Source of the DNA: Pelomyxa schiedti | Taxonomy: Eukaryota; Evosea; Pelobiontida; Pelomyxidae | NCBI GenBank assembly: GCA_020536535.1 | Contig: JAHLWZ010000731.1 | Span: 11,744 to 54,671 of the forward strand | DNA: 42,928 nucleotides | Direction: 5' to 3' | Shown here: positions 9,339 through 20,221 of the stretch, one piece after another | How the letters are laid out: every line of letters begins with the position of its first letter | Numbering within the stretch: position 1 is the first letter of the stretch | The notes under the pieces: generated by a model | Database searches by the model: none | What the model was told of the DNA's origin: nothing | What the model saw: the letters and a program-made list of their open reading frames with translations, nothing else | Translations under genes and position numbers: made by a program

Positions 9339-10526
9339 ATGGGTTCTAACGTCGGAAAGACTCGTTCCTCGTCTTCTGGTGTTGAACGCCAACAAACAAC
9401 ATGTTCCTCTCCACGGGGAGGCCAACTGGACGTCCACAGCCAAACCGACGCGCGGGACCAGTTCGTGGCTCTGGCCACCGGCGTCATTGTGGGACGCTGC
9501 GGCGCTCACAGTGCCCTGAGGGCCCTCACGCCCCATCAAGTGTCCCAATTCGGTCGAGACTGGGTCGTTCACCCATCACTGCACGTGTCCCTCGACCTCG
9601 GAATCAGGCTCTCCCGTGGCCACGACTCTGTGAGGGTCGTTTTCGCCGTTTCACCGACCCTTGGGCTTGTGAATCACCCAGTCGTTGTGCAGCTCTACGG
9701 GAGGTTCCACGGGTGGGTCGGGCCGGTTTCCGCCGGTCACGGGTTTGCTCTCATGACACTGCGTGAGGAAGGTGACTGCCTTGAGGATTCACTGTGCGTG
9801 GTGGAACGCCCTTGGCGCGGTGTCAATCCGCTGCGCGCGTGCGAGGGTGTTGTGCAGTGGGCCAACAGCAGGAGGTGGCTGGCCACTGTGAGCTATGTGA
9901 GTCACGTTGGGTATCAGATGGAGCTGTGGAATTTTGACCGGGTTGAAATCGCTGTGGTGCCAAAGGGGGACGAGGCGATCCCTTTTCCGCGTGAGGTTGC
10001 CAGAATGCAATTTGCGAGGCATGCTGCTGATTCACTGCTTATCAGCAAAGGTGACGGAAAAATCCAGGTGATTGACATGGCAGCCACTTGGGAGCAGAAA
10101 AGGATAGTGGCGACGAGGGAGTTTGGTCCTTTCTACAACCTGGTGAATCCAATGTGCTGGAATGGAATGACGTACATGGTAACTGACAGAACCGAGGGTT
10201 CCATTGTGTGCCTCACCACTGGAGAGAGATTCGAGTTCAGTGGATGCATTAGCCTGAGCTTCATTGGCGGCCCATACTTTGTGGTGAAGAGAACCACTGA
10301 TGGTTGTGATATAAGCGAGGTTCACAGTGTTGTGGAACAAACGAGGGTGTTCTGCAGTCACAGTGCCGAGAGATTTGGCACAATTCAGGTTGGGCAGGAG
10401 GTTGTGGCCAGGGAACCAGGAGGCTTCACAAACCCAAATGATATTGAGGTAATTGATTCTGTGTCTGGCTTCGTTATCTTCAAAATGTCTAATCAACAGC
10501 GGTACTATGTTCTGCTAGTCTCATGA
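9339..10526 (+). CDS. Family A protein A2, intact, single exon
   Basis: The ATG at 9339 (MGSNVGKTRSSSSG) gives 395 residues to the TGA at 10524-10526. A GTG three bases earlier is not needed. Family hallmarks in order: DARDQFVALATGVIVGRCG, ALTPHQVSQFGRDWVV, VSPTLGLVNHP, RFHGWVGP, SRRWLATV, MELWNFDR, a short basic/Val block, IQVIDMAATWEQKR, MCWNGMTYMV, IVCLTTGERFE, FIGGPYFVV, VHSVVEQTRVFC and VIDSVSGFVIFKM. The repeated short blocks built around W and V-I-D resemble a degenerate beta-propeller, but no WD40 signature is clear. No signal peptide or membrane segment. Function unknown. It is followed in tandem by A3. Confidence 0.8.
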   Translation: MGSNVGKTRSSSSGVERQQTTCSSPRGGQLDVHSQTDARDQFVALATGVIVGRCGAHSALRALTPHQVSQFGRDWVVHPSLHVSLDLGIRLSRGHDSVRVVFAVSPTLGLVNHPVVVQLYGRFHGWVGPVSAGHGFALMTLREEGDCLEDSLCVVERPWRGVNPLRACEGVVQWANSRRWLATVSYVSHVGYQMELWNFDRVEIAVVPKGDEAIPFPREVARMQFARHAADSLLISKGDGKIQVIDMAATWEQKRIVATREFGPFYNLVNPMCWNGMTYMVTDRTEGSIVCLTTGERFEFSGCISLSFIGGPYFVVKRTTDGCDISEVHSVVEQTRVFCSHSAERFGTIQVGQEVVAREPGGFTNPNDIEVIDSVSGFVIFKMSNQQRYYVLLVS

Positions 10527-10813
10527 CACAGCCCACTCAGCCAGTCTGGCCCAAGGAAACAACCCATAATCCAACCTTTCCAATTCTCCCTGTGAAAAAA
10601 GGACACAACCGAGAAGTCATTTTTTTGAGTTCTCAGGAGAAGTTCTTGGGGAGAAAAATCTCTGTCTCCCGAGTGCTGCCAACGGTAGCCCATAGCCACC
10701 TGTCACGTAGAGGTTGGAGAGTAATTCTTATGAACTCCAAAGGCTATTTTTGCAGGGACACCCAGGTCTTTTTATCAATCATCAGAAAACCCAACCAAAA
10801 AAATCCCCCGACG

Positions 10814-12064
10814 ATGCATCGCTTGCAAGCAAGCGACGTAACCATCGACCGTGTTATAGACGCGCGTGCCCAATTCATCGCGCTCTCGCTTGCCATGTGC
10901 CCCCCTCAACTACCAAGACGAAAACCCTGGTCCCGAAAACCAGCCACCACAACAACCACGACTACCCCCGCGGCACCACATCCGCCGACGGCCGCCGCAG
11001 CAACCCCAAATTGTGGGACACTGGTGACCCACGACGTCGTGAGGCTCATTGGCCAGAAGTGGATTCTGAAGCCAGAGCGGACCTTCATTCTGAACAGCGG
11101 GGTGTTCTGGTCCTCGGTGGTGACCATCGGCGCCACCCTGGGCGTCATCAGCACGCAGGCAACCGACGCGTGGACCAAGAACCACCACAATCTGTGCTGG
11201 CTGGGCACCGACAGGATCCTGGCGTTCACGCTCGACCCGTTTGGGCAACAGGAGAGCCAGTACCGCATCATGGACGTCAGTCCTGGGTCTGATTTCAGGG
11301 AAAGAACCTTCCAGGGGCCGGTGTACACTCCTTCAAAGTGGTTTGGAGGCAAAAGGTGGGTCCTAGCATGGAGGGTTGGGGAGCTATTCATTCGAAGGGC
11401 TGTGATTGAAGAGAAGAAGGAAGGAGGCCATTCAACAACACCAGCAGAAAAGTCATCCACTTTGATTCCTATTCCATCATCCAGCCTCATGCCTTTGGAT
11501 GTTGTGTTCTCCAACACTGAGCCTTCTCTCATTGGGAATGACAACGAGGCCTCAATATTGGAGACGTTCAACTGCAACCAGAAGCTTATGACCGTCGACC
11601 TGGAGAAGAGCTTCTTGACTTCCACTCTGGTGGTGGTGAAGACCCTGACTTGCAGCACACCCCCTGGCACCTTCTGCAACGACATGCTTTTCATGGATGA
11701 GAAAACCGGGGAGTCAAGGGTAGTGTACCAGGGTTCCAACAACAAAGCGAGGCAGACCGCAACCTCGATGAGCATCAACACAGGGGAGACCACATTCCTG
11801 TCAGATACATGCCAGTTTGTCATCCCAGGGAACGAGAAGTATGTCAGGCTTGACGGGGTTCCATACAATGTGTTCACAGGACAAGTGTGCCCCCATTCCT
11901 CGAGTGACCTGTTGCAGACACTCCTGGACCGCGGCTTGTTGATATCTGCTTCCTCACCAGGGGTTCCACCATCATCATCATCCAGGAGGAGGTCAGTCAT
12001 CGATGCGGACACAGGCTGCGTCGTGTGCCATTGCCCAGTTCAGTCAAGGACATCATTCCTCTAG
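10814..12064 (+). CDS. Family A protein A3, divergent N-terminus
   Basis: The ATG at 10814 (MHRLQASDVTIDRV) matches the family start; the frame is open further upstream but that part is unlike any paralog. The product has 416 residues. It begins IDARAQFIALSL as in the family, but the usual GVIVGRCG block is replaced by a Pro/Thr/Ala-rich insert (PATTTTTTTPAAPHPP) before NCGTLVTHDVVRLIGQKWIL. Later blocks are recognisable: IGATLGVI, SKWFGGKRWVLA, KLMTVDLEKSFLTS, MLFMDEKTGESR, MSINTGETTF and SVIDADTGCVVCH. It is therefore a diverged paralog that has lost the most conserved family motif and may have a different role. It lies 287 bp after A2. Confidence 0.75.
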   Translation: MHRLQASDVTIDRVIDARAQFIALSLAMCPPQLPRRKPWSRKPATTTTTTTPAAPHPPTAAAATPNCGTLVTHDVVRLIGQKWILKPERTFILNSGVFWSSVVTIGATLGVISTQATDAWTKNHHNLCWLGTDRILAFTLDPFGQQESQYRIMDVSPGSDFRERTFQGPVYTPSKWFGGKRWVLAWRVGELFIRRAVIEEKKEGGHSTTPAEKSSTLIPIPSSSLMPLDVVFSNTEPSLIGNDNEASILETFNCNQKLMTVDLEKSFLTSTLVVVKTLTCSTPPGTFCNDMLFMDEKTGESRVVYQGSNNKARQTATSMSINTGETTFLSDTCQFVIPGNEKYVRLDGVPYNVFTGQVCPHSSSDLLQTLLDRGLLISASSPGVPPSSSSRRRSVIDADTGCVVCHCPVQSRTSFL

Positions 12065-12772
12065 TTGGACCCACAACTCAGTTTTCGTTGTTTTTCCTGT
12101 TGAAAAAAGAGAGCCTTTTGATTATGCAAGTGGGCAGAACAGATGAGGTTCGGGTGTGCAAGTTGTTGTCCGCGAGGGGAGGCCTGGTGGTACCCATCCA
12201 TGCTCAAACCACCATGTTATCCTTTACGGGCACTTCTTCTGCACTCACCCTCAAGCTCTCTTCTCGGGTTTTTTTTCAACAAACAATACTCCATGTCGCC
12301 TTTCTTGTCTTTATTTACTTGTGGTTGGTTGTGAGACGTGGAAACCAACAATTCCAAGGAGTGTTTGTTTGACAATGAAAGTGCTTGTGGGGTTGGTTGC
12401 TGCCTCCATGTATGTCCCATACGTGCATGGAAAGGAGTACCGCCAATTTGATGGGAGTACACTCTGGAATACGAGCCTATGTATGAGTGAGCGCCTCATC
12501 TTTGTTGTTTTCTTTCACACATACAAATATTCTTGGTACATAGTCACAATCTCAACCCTTGATCTGTTGGCTATTTCTTCTGGCCAATAAGGTAACTCTG
12601 AGAACTCTCCCTGACATGTTACCGTGGATTGCGCAAGCTGTCAGCGGTGAGAAAAGTACTCACACCAAAATGCGGAAATACACACCACCGGAGCAGTTGT
12701 AAAGCCAAAGTAGTAATCAGACTCCCTTGGTGTTGTGTTCATGAACAAAAGAATAACAGTTTAAAGACACAC
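12065..12772. other. Intergenic region with a possible small secreted-protein gene
   Basis: No firm gene. At 12375 an ATG opens MKVLVGLVAASMYVPYVHG, which looks like a signal peptide, followed by KEYRQFDGSTLW. A strong donor (GTATGAGT at 12481) and an acceptor at TACATAG would give a product of about 50 residues ending ISSGQ. A second open stretch, about 12590-12715 (plus), reads coding-like (LPDMLPWIAQAVSG) but I cannot join it in phase. Low confidence that either is expressed. Confidence 0.25.
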
Positions 12773-13604
12773 CTACTTGCCCATGTGTGAGCGGATTTCA
12801 GTCCTGGTCACTGTTGCACCTGGGGGCACTTCAAATCCTTCAAACGGAGTCTCTTGTTTAAGTCTGAACAGGAGTTGTTATTTGGAAATAGTAAGAGATG
12901 TAATGTAATTACCGGTAATTGACAAGCCGTTTCCATCTGCCATCGACAACTCTCATTTCACTCTCGCTCGTGCGGAAGTAGATCAGATACAGTGCAAAGA
13001 GAAAGATGCCCATGACTCCAACAACACTACCGGTTGTCCTGCCACCTTCAATAAAGGAGGTTGGTTCCTCAACACCCACCGTGAAATCATCGCCGCTGCC
13101 TCTCATCTCAGAATTGTCCCAGTGACCTGGTGTCAGTTGTGCGGAACGTGGATGCTTTCGTTTGTGCAGGTGGGTCACCAATCGATTGTATGCTCCACTG
13201 CAGCTAGTTCGGTCTCCCTGTGCGCGTTTTCTCTTTCTTCTGGCGTCGGGTGCTCCCCCGGGAATTGGAGTTGCAGCGGCGGAACACCGTGATACTCCCT
13301 CGCTATCTTCCCTGGCCTCACTGGGCCCACGTGCCAGCACATCAGCATCGGCACATACATCAGGGACGTCAAACCCATCGATCCAGTCTGGGCAGTCGCC
13401 ACCGTCACCCCCGGAAGGCATGGTCCCACAATGATAACTTGTGCCACCCGAGTAATCCTTGGTGGGTGTGGCATGGCCTGGGCCTGGGCCGGGACAGTCG
13501 TACGCAACAACCTCGCAGTCCTCGTTACAACAACAACAACGACGACGTCTGGTGCTGCTATCACCCATAATGCCGGCTACGGTAAGGTCTTCTTCGTGCA
13601 ACAT
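12773..13604 (-). CDS. Single-pass membrane protein with Cys-rich N-terminus, unknown function
   Basis: Exon 1 runs from the ATG at 13604 (MLHEEDLTVAGIMGD) to 12913; exon 2 (12863-12773) joins in phase. Inner residues MGDSSTRRRRCCCCNEDC give a basic patch and clustered cysteines that could be palmitoylated or bind metal. A Pro/Gly/Asp-rich linker follows, then a Lys/Arg cluster (DARRKRKRAQ). One hydrophobic segment follows (VVGVMGIFLFALYLIYF), then a tail that continues into exon 2 with FEGFEVPPGATVTR and ends SHMGK. There is no N-terminal signal peptide, so orientation is uncertain. A GTAAGAAT donor and TATCAG acceptor just upstream of 13604 could add a 5' exon across a 28-nt intron. I do not recognise the family. 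Confidence 0.6.
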
Positions 13605-13760
13605 GTACCCTGATAAAAACAAACGTCTTATTCTTACGAAAGAATTGCCGGGTATAAAACAAACCGTCCGGGGAAAGAGACACCACAACATCGTCCGGGC
13701 CAGCCGTCGCCATTGATCAAAGACCTTTTGTTTTCACATAAAACGTGTCACGTGATACAA

Positions 13761-15995
13761 TCAAGACGCACACCACAGACGCATCTCCAGGTTGTTGCGT
13801 ATCTTTGAGGCAATTTCACTCTGGCTGAGTGAGAACCTGGCCATTGACCATGCTGCAATGGCAGGCGTGTGTGTGATTACATTCATGCATTTGCTCCTCA
13901 CTGTTTCAGTGTCGATCGTTGGGAACCTGTTCACCAGGCTCTGCCACATGTAAAGGTCTGAATTAACGGAAAACCATTTGAGCAAAGCGAGGAGAACCTA
14001 TGGAGAAAGCAAGGTGAGTTGTGAATGAAATAAAAGAAAGGAGGAAACCTCATTCAGCTGGATATCAAAAGTGTCAATCAGCCACAGCAAACAGTGGGTC
14101 TTGTTCCAATACATACTGCACTCAACCAGTCGAGTATACAGTGCATCGGTCTTGATTCGTTCCAGTCCGACATACGTGACAATCCACTTGATGATCTTGC
14201 TGGATGAAACTGTCAAAGTATTGGAAATGCAGTGCACAACGTCGTCCACTGAGGGCGGTGCTTTGGACTGCAATATCATCACATCTTTGAGGGTTCCATG
14301 GTTTAGAGTAACACAAAGGATATACTGGAGTAACTCTGAGTTGCTTCGAAGAGAAATGTGTAAGGCATCAAGAATGAGGAACATTGCGTCCCGATTCGAG
14401 AAGCCACTACTAATCCATCCCTTTCTGATGATGCTTTCAGCTGATTCTGGTGGTGTTTGAGGGATATCAATGTGCTGAAGGAACCATTTCAAGCCGTCAG
14501 GAGTCCGTCCTATTGGCCCGGCGAAAAGGGAGTATGGAGCGCCGGGTGTGGAATTCGCCACATTCATCACTTCAAACGTGCTGACAATCCAATCTGCAAT
14601 CTCAGTATTGGAACGCTTCAGAGCCTGGCAAAGAGCCATGTACAAATCGGTTGGTGAAAGTGTCACTCTCTGTGACAACCACTTGACAAGTTCCAGGTTT
14701 TCTTTCTTGGAATCACATGCAACTCTGAATGTGATATCCCTTGGTTTGACAGATAAGTCAGTGACCACCCACTTCACAAGTTCCAGGTCACCAGTCTTCA
14801 CACACATGTTGTCAAGCCAGGTCACTGTTGGGAAAACACCAATTGCCCACTTCAGTGTTGCTGTATTCTTTACACTCAAGTAAGAAAGAACGTGCTTAAA
14901 GAAGGTTCCAAGAACGTCCAAGTGCCTCTTGCACCATTCACAGAGCTCAACTGTGGAGTATTTATTGCCAACAAGTACTCCAAACACAAATTCCCTACTC
15001 TCTGCCAGCGGAAACGAGAAACTCTCAATCCACCATTTGAGAAGCATCGGGCACTTCCCTTCAGCCAGATGCTGAGCCATCCCAAGCCACTTCTCACGTG
15101 GATCATTGAACACCTTTGACAGGTTGAATGTGGTGACCATCCACTGCACAAGTGGTGCATTCCCAGCGTCAATTGCCCCAAAAACGATGTTCACAAACTC
15201 CCATGGCTCCCTCATGCCCAACCAATCAAAAGCCCACCTCACAGACTCAACTGGTGTTCCAACGCAACTGCACAGCAGTGACTTCAACTTGGAGCTTCCC
15301 TTTATCCTCTCCCTCATGTCCACGTCTTTCTGTGAACCTGGTGATCCTGGCCACCTCACTCCCAAGCATTGACACACCGCAGGGTCACAACCAACCAGCC
15401 TCGCAGCCAAGTGAACATGCCCACCACGCACAAGACCAACAAGTGCATTCAGGCACACCTTCTCGTTCCTGTTTTAACACAAGGATGTTCAGTTCATTTT
15501 GTGAGAGGCACAACAGGGTGCGAGCGTTACCTTCCTTCTTTAACTTGTGCTGAAGAAGTAATATCTGTGTCCACACACTCATGTGTTGTTATCCACTTCA
15601 CACAAGAAATTGCACCAGACTGGGCTGCACATCTGAGCCCGAAATATCTCGACTTGTTCATGGAACGTACCAACGAGCACACACGAGGAACCAGTGGAAA
15701 CAATCCTCCACCGAGACTGTACAGTGTAACCTGCAACAAAAAAATGATGTTGAATAGCAACAACAGCACAGTGAATCAATCCACTGCAATATACACTTCC
15801 CCAGGACTAACAACACAAAAATTAAGTGTTTTCACGGTGTCATCGTAAACGAACCGCGTTTGTTTCGTCATCGACCGGGGAGTGACGTCCTTTTGGCTTG
15901 GTGGTGACGGTGAGCCACCCCGGCAGCACCACCCACTCCCACACCAACTTGGACACACCCACAACGCGCAGTGTCTCCGGCGACGCATCACCCAT
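13761..15995 (-). CDS. Family B ankyrin-like repeat protein B2, intact
   Basis: Model exons (minus) are 15995-15855, 15730-15531, 15468-14049 and 13997-13761; all phases fit for 665 residues. The start MGDASPETLR precedes VVGVSKLVWEWVVLPGWLT. The body is an array of degenerate ankyrin-type units: SGAISCVKWI, GHVHLAARLVG, NAPLVQWMVTTF, DLELVKWVVTDLS, NLELVKWLSQRV and SNTEIADWIVSTF. It ends DLYMWQSLVNRF and LEMRLWCAS. Most exon sequence is near identical to B1, but here the CAG codon that is TAG in B1 is intact. Ankyrin arrays act as protein-binding scaffolds; no catalytic domain is visible. It starts 54 bp from the divergent ATP-grasp gene. Confidence 0.8.
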
Positions 15996-16049
15996 TCTTC
16001 AAGAAGTTAGTTATGGGAATTTTGTTATTTTTTGCATGGTTTCGTGTCG
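15996..16049. promoter_or_regulatory. 54-bp divergent intergenic region, B2 / ATP-grasp gene
   Basis: The minus-strand B2 start and the plus-strand start at 16050 are 54 bases apart, so the promoters overlap or reach into coding sequence. It contains a T-rich run (TTTTGTTATTTTTTG) but no recognisable core element. Confidence 0.5.
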
Positions 16050-17644
16050 ATGTCGTTGACAACGGCACAAGCACACAGCGGTGATGGAGTCTACGGCCCA
16101 CCGGTGTCCGCGCCTGGTGGAGATGTTGGTTTTGGTTGTGTGTTTGATGAACCCGAACAACAACTGGGAGAGCCTGAGACTGGGAAGGGGACCAGGAACG
16201 ATGAGGGCGTAACTCCCATTATTGCCGCTACTACTACTAATTATGATTCGGCACATTCGGCTGTTGCTGATAATGTTGGTAACACTGAGAGGAGTACAAC
16301 TGGGATTGTGGGACCGGGACTCGGGGAGATGATGAGGGCTAGGGAGCCATGGAAGGATTGGACAGCTGATCCAGTATATATGTTTGAGCGGTGGCACCCA
16401 TTATTGCGAGACCTGGCTTTGGGCCCTTCTTATATTCTTACCCTGAGTGCGTAAGTTTAATCATGCAGTTCTACGGTTTTCTAACTTTTTTCCTTTTTTA
16501 GAGGATGCCGAATTGAAGGAGATTGCAGCAAAGAGCGTTTGCTTTTCCATGAGTGACTCCACTTCGGTACGTGAACTACCGTTATACAAGAATAGTACTG
16601 GAGAGTCTGTTGAGTACTAATTCACTTCCCGGGTATTAGTTGCGGGATTTAATATCTAGCAGTCAAGTGTTGAGTGACCTGGAGGCCCGAATTGATTCTG
16701 TCTTATCCCCGCTCCATTATGGCTTTGTTAAACTCTCTACCCGGAGTCCTGTGCGTAATTATCCCCCTCGAAAAAAGAAGAGTATGCTGAAGCTCATCTT
16801 CAAGAAAGATGCTGTTCTTTTTGACTTTGAGAGGATTTCATCTTTGTTGGAACTTGAAATCCAACAACGGTACCAAGAGAAACCCTTTACAGACGAGGTT
16901 TCCAGATAAAGCATCCCAACTCAGTTTCCTTAAATATTTCAGGATTCTCTGGAAGAAATTTCTGAAGACAACTGGATTATTTTCTTCAGGTTTTCATCCC
17001 CAAATAACTATATATTCCGTGAGAAAATATGGTAGGGCTGTGTGTAAAGCTGTTCGGGTGGAAAAGGCTTGCGAAGCACTCAGTATGATATTAAGCAGCA
17101 GAAGGTGTTTCCATGATGCTTCGTGGTCTTTATTCCGCCAAATCCCTTTACATCTAAGTAAACATACTTATTCTAACTGTTCTCTAATATCATTTCTTTG
17201 TAGTTATTAGTGCCTGGGAGGATTCTATTTTACCGGAATGGGAGTTCAGAGCCTTTGTTTTTCACAATCGTCTCACATCATGCACGCAATACACTGACGT
17301 ACGCATACTCTAAGACCGAAATACAACTTATGGCGTAACAGACGGTATTCATTGCTCGTATTTCTTCAATCAAAGAACAAATCCGAACTGATATCTTCAC
17401 GTTTTGGAGCTCCAAGGTTAAACCCAGACTAGAAGGCATCTTCCCAGGCAATACATACACAATAGACTTTGCGTACATTCCAGAATCTCGCCAGATACTG
17501 ATAAGTACCTCCCCTCATCGCGGTAATGCTGTTAACTGTGCATCTACTCTAGTTGAGATAAATGACCCTCCACCGATTGCTAATTCCTCTCTTTATAACT
17601 GGGAAGACCCACATGACAGAGCAATCATTGGTACAACAACCTGA
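16050..17644 (+). CDS. Cdc123-like ATP-grasp protein
   Basis: Eight model exons join in phase for 412 residues: 16050-16446, 16502-16566, 16640-16897, 16943-16989, 17036-17157, 17204-17298, 17342-17504 and 17553-17644. The C-terminal two-thirds follows the Cdc123/D123 ATP-grasp pattern: YGFVKLSTRSPVRN, then VEKACEALSMILSS, PLHLIISAW, PEWEFRAFVFHNRLTSCTQY, YTIDFAYIP and IIEINDPPPIANSSLYNWE. The acidic and Asn residues of the last two blocks are the expected Mg-ATP ligands. Cdc123 proteins help assemble translation initiation factor eIF2, but this sequence is closer to Cdc123-like relatives of unknown role, so that function should not be transferred. The N-terminal 100 residues are Gly/Thr/Glu-rich and probably disordered. 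Confidence 0.6.
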
Positions 17645-17945
17645 ACCCTCATCAAGTTTAAGTGCAATCATCAGAATCCGGAACTGAGTTTGACTTCCGA
17701 GTACTTTCCTCCTCACCCATGAACCCAAAATCAAGCAGAGAAGGTTTGTCTTCCACAGATTGTTCACCCATCTCAACATTGTTACAGCTATCCCACAGCC
17801 TCTGTGGAGTTACATTATGCGGAGCAAGGAAAAATACCTACGCTCTTTGAAGCGGAAGAAGCTTTAGGGGCTTAAGAAACTACTCCCTTTACACTTGTAA
17901 TAAACACAATAGATAGGGTGTTCTCTTTTGTTGTAGTCCTTTTAT
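17645..17945. other. Convergent 3' intergenic region
   Basis: About 300 bases between the stop of the ATP-grasp gene and the stop of Ykt6. No coding signal seen; it presumably holds both polyadenylation regions (for example AATAAA-like TGTAATAAACAC near 17895). Confidence 0.4.
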
Positions 17946-18849
17946 TTACAAAATGTTGCAGCATTTGTTCATAGCGGAGGCATTGTTCACGAATACCCGG
18001 GATTGCCAACTCAAGTCATCACTTTTTTCTACCAATCTTTGTAAGGGAATTAGCACGGAAAAAAAAAGGAGGAAGGGAAAGAACCTCGCCAGTGACTCAT
18101 CCCTCTCCAGAAGCTGATCGATGTTTTTAATCATCACATTCTTTGTCTCCTCCAAGTCCATCTCAACTTTGGAGATAGGGTCCGCTTTTACAGGGTCTTC
18201 GTACCTGGGTTTGCTTGGTAAGTGAAAGTAGCTATATTTAGATAAGGATTGAGTGCTACCGGGCCAACAATTCAGGGAGTGCCGGGAAAGGAAGTTCCAT
18301 ATCGTGTGTAGCAGTCATTGCCGTAGTTGAGTGCAGGCGCCTGAATTCATCCAATACGTGCCCAAGCAAAGTAAAGGCTACTCTGGATTGGTACTCACCA
18401 TCAGTTACTACTGTAACAGAAATCTATTTTTTTATACAAAAAAAAAGGTAAGGAAATGGAAAAATGGATGTTGAAAAGATTCTATACCTTGTCGATGTGC
18501 GTGTAAACGTGACAGAGGTATGACCCATCATTTAGCTTTACAATTTCACGCTGACCGGGGCCAGCTCGGCTCGCAACCTCTCGGCATCCAAACCTAGTAA
18601 TGTTATGAGACTGAAATTTAATAAGTGAGCGAGTGGAGATCCGCCGCGATTGAGCTTGTTGTTGTTTTTTTTGTGTGTGTGTTGTACTGACGTGCAGATC
18701 TCTTTCACTGAGCCTCGCTCGAAATAACCAAAAGATGCCAACTGAAATGCAGAGGCGAGCAAAATGGCTGTGCCCCCGCCGCCGGGCCCACCTGCCGCCG
18801 TCGGTGTTGATCCCAGCTGTCTAAACACTAGCACACCAATCAACTTCAT
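17946..18849 (-). CDS. ykt6: R-SNARE Ykt6
   Basis: Model exons (minus) are 18849-18692, 18593-18488, 18423-18260, 18213-18085 and 18036-17946, in phase, 215 residues. The N-terminal longin domain starts MKLIGVLVF, with LASFGYFERGSVKEI, DGSYLCHVYTHIDK and SRVAFTLLGHVLDEF. The SNARE motif follows: EMDLEETKNVMIKNIDQLL, then the zero-layer region ERDESLARLVEKSDDLSW. It ends NKCCNIL, the double-cysteine CAAX-type end that is palmitoylated and farnesylated in Ykt6 proteins. Ykt6 drives several fusion steps (ER-Golgi, endosome, vacuole). A Gly/Pro-rich insert (TPTAAGGPGGGG) in the longin domain explains the extra length over the usual ~198 residues. Confidence 0.9.
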
Positions 18850-19238
18850 CTCTCCCACAGATGTAATGTAATACACCAACTACCGCCCTCAAAAAAGGCA
18901 CCAAATCCCTAGCCTCGTGGGTTTTTTTTTTGTTCTGAAAAGTGGGGCTAGTCACCGCACTATCTGTGGCTTCCTTTCTCCGCACACCCGGTGATCCGGG
19001 TTTCTTTGTGGAAGCCCCCCAGTCATCTGGAATACCAGAGTTTCGGGTCCCGCATGTTACTCTTGAGTCCAAGCTGTTGAGCCACAGTCAGCGGAGAAGA
19101 AGTCCTCCAGCCCAACTGAATCACGATTTGTGAATCCCTTTTCACTGAATGCTCGTTCGGCGGTTCTGCAACCTGCCGCTGTGAAAACAGAACAAAGAAA
19201 AAAGAAACAGTGCCACCTAGTGTGGTTAGAAATAAGAG
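18850..19238. other. Divergent intergenic region, Ykt6 / Rho GTPase
   Basis: This 389-base stretch separates the two divergent starts and should hold both promoters and leaders. Short frames on both strands here show no family resemblance. No repeat seen. Confidence 0.4.
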
Positions 19239-20168
19239 ATGCAAGCGCTAAAATGCGTAGTCGTTGGTGCGTTCTGTTCCTTTTTCCCACAATGATGAAA
19301 ACGTGCCGCAAGGTAACTAAAATACTCATTTAATGATAGGGGATGGAGCTGTTGGTAAAACGTGTGTTCTTATTTGATTTTGTGTTTTTGGTAATTTGGC
19401 TTTATGGAAAAGCTGTATGCTGATAAGCTACACAACGAACGCGTTTCCGTCAGGTGAGACACTTTTTTTTTTTCTTTCTCCCACTTCAAACTTAATAAAC
19501 TTACTTGTCCATACATCTAAAACAGAATACATTCCAACGGTGAGTTGTTTTCACTGAAGGCACATAATAACGGAGTGAATAAAGGTTTTTGATAACTACA
19601 GCGCCAATGTGATGGCTGCAGGGTATCCCGTCAACTTAGGATTATGGGTGTGGTTTGCAGTTCCAATAAGTGATTATTCCCTAAAACTTCACCACAGGAT
19701 ACTGCTGGACAAGAGGACTATGATAGACTCAGGCCATTATCGTAAGTGAACTTGTCTGTCTGGAGCTTGGGTAAAATTACCAACTAGGTACCCACAGACA
19801 GATGTCTTCCTTGTTGTATACAGCATTGTCAGTGCTCCTTCGTTTTGTAATCTTGAAAAATGGATTGCGGAGGTTAGGCACCACTGCCCTAAGGCACATC
19901 TCGTTATTGCAGGCAACAAATGTGATTTGGACGATAAGAGAAAAGTGAAAAACCCCTATATAACTCCTGGGCTAATATTGCGCAGGTCTCCTATGCTCAA
20001 GGAGAGGCCTATGCTCGCAACATGGGTGCTCCCTTTTTTGAATGTAGCGCTCTCACTCAAAGGAACTTGAAAGATGTCTTTGACACGATCATCAGTGAGC
20101 ACTGTCGCCACGCTTTAGTTTCGTCTTACATTAACAGAGTTGGGGCTGGGATTGATGGGCCCGAGTAG
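19239..20168 (+). CDS. Rho/Rac-family small GTPase without a CAAX box
   Basis: Eight small exons join in phase for 183 residues: 19239-19266, 19340-19361, 19413-19453, 19526-19539 (14 nt), 19585-19647, 19698-19741, 19788-19944 and 19986-20168. It starts MQALKCVVVG, with P-loop GDGAVGKTC, switch I SEYIPTVFDNYSANV, switch II WDTAGQEDYDRLRPLSYPQ, AGNKCDLDDKRK (NKxD as NKCD) and ECSALTQRNLKDVF. These are diagnostic of Rho/Rac, and all G motifs are intact. The C-terminus ends INRVGAGIDGPE with no prenylation cysteine, so membrane targeting must differ from typical Rho proteins, or a further exon was missed. It precedes the WD40-membrane gene by 53 bp. Confidence 0.85.
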
Positions 20169-20221
20169 GAAACAACAAAAAAGCAGACCCTGTTGCATGT
20201 GTCTTGCTCTTTCTTCCGAGA

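Noticed and set aside
10906-12012. A 368-codon minus-strand frame
   Set aside because: It is the exact shadow of A3, which carries the family motifs; the minus frame reads low-complexity Val/Gly runs.
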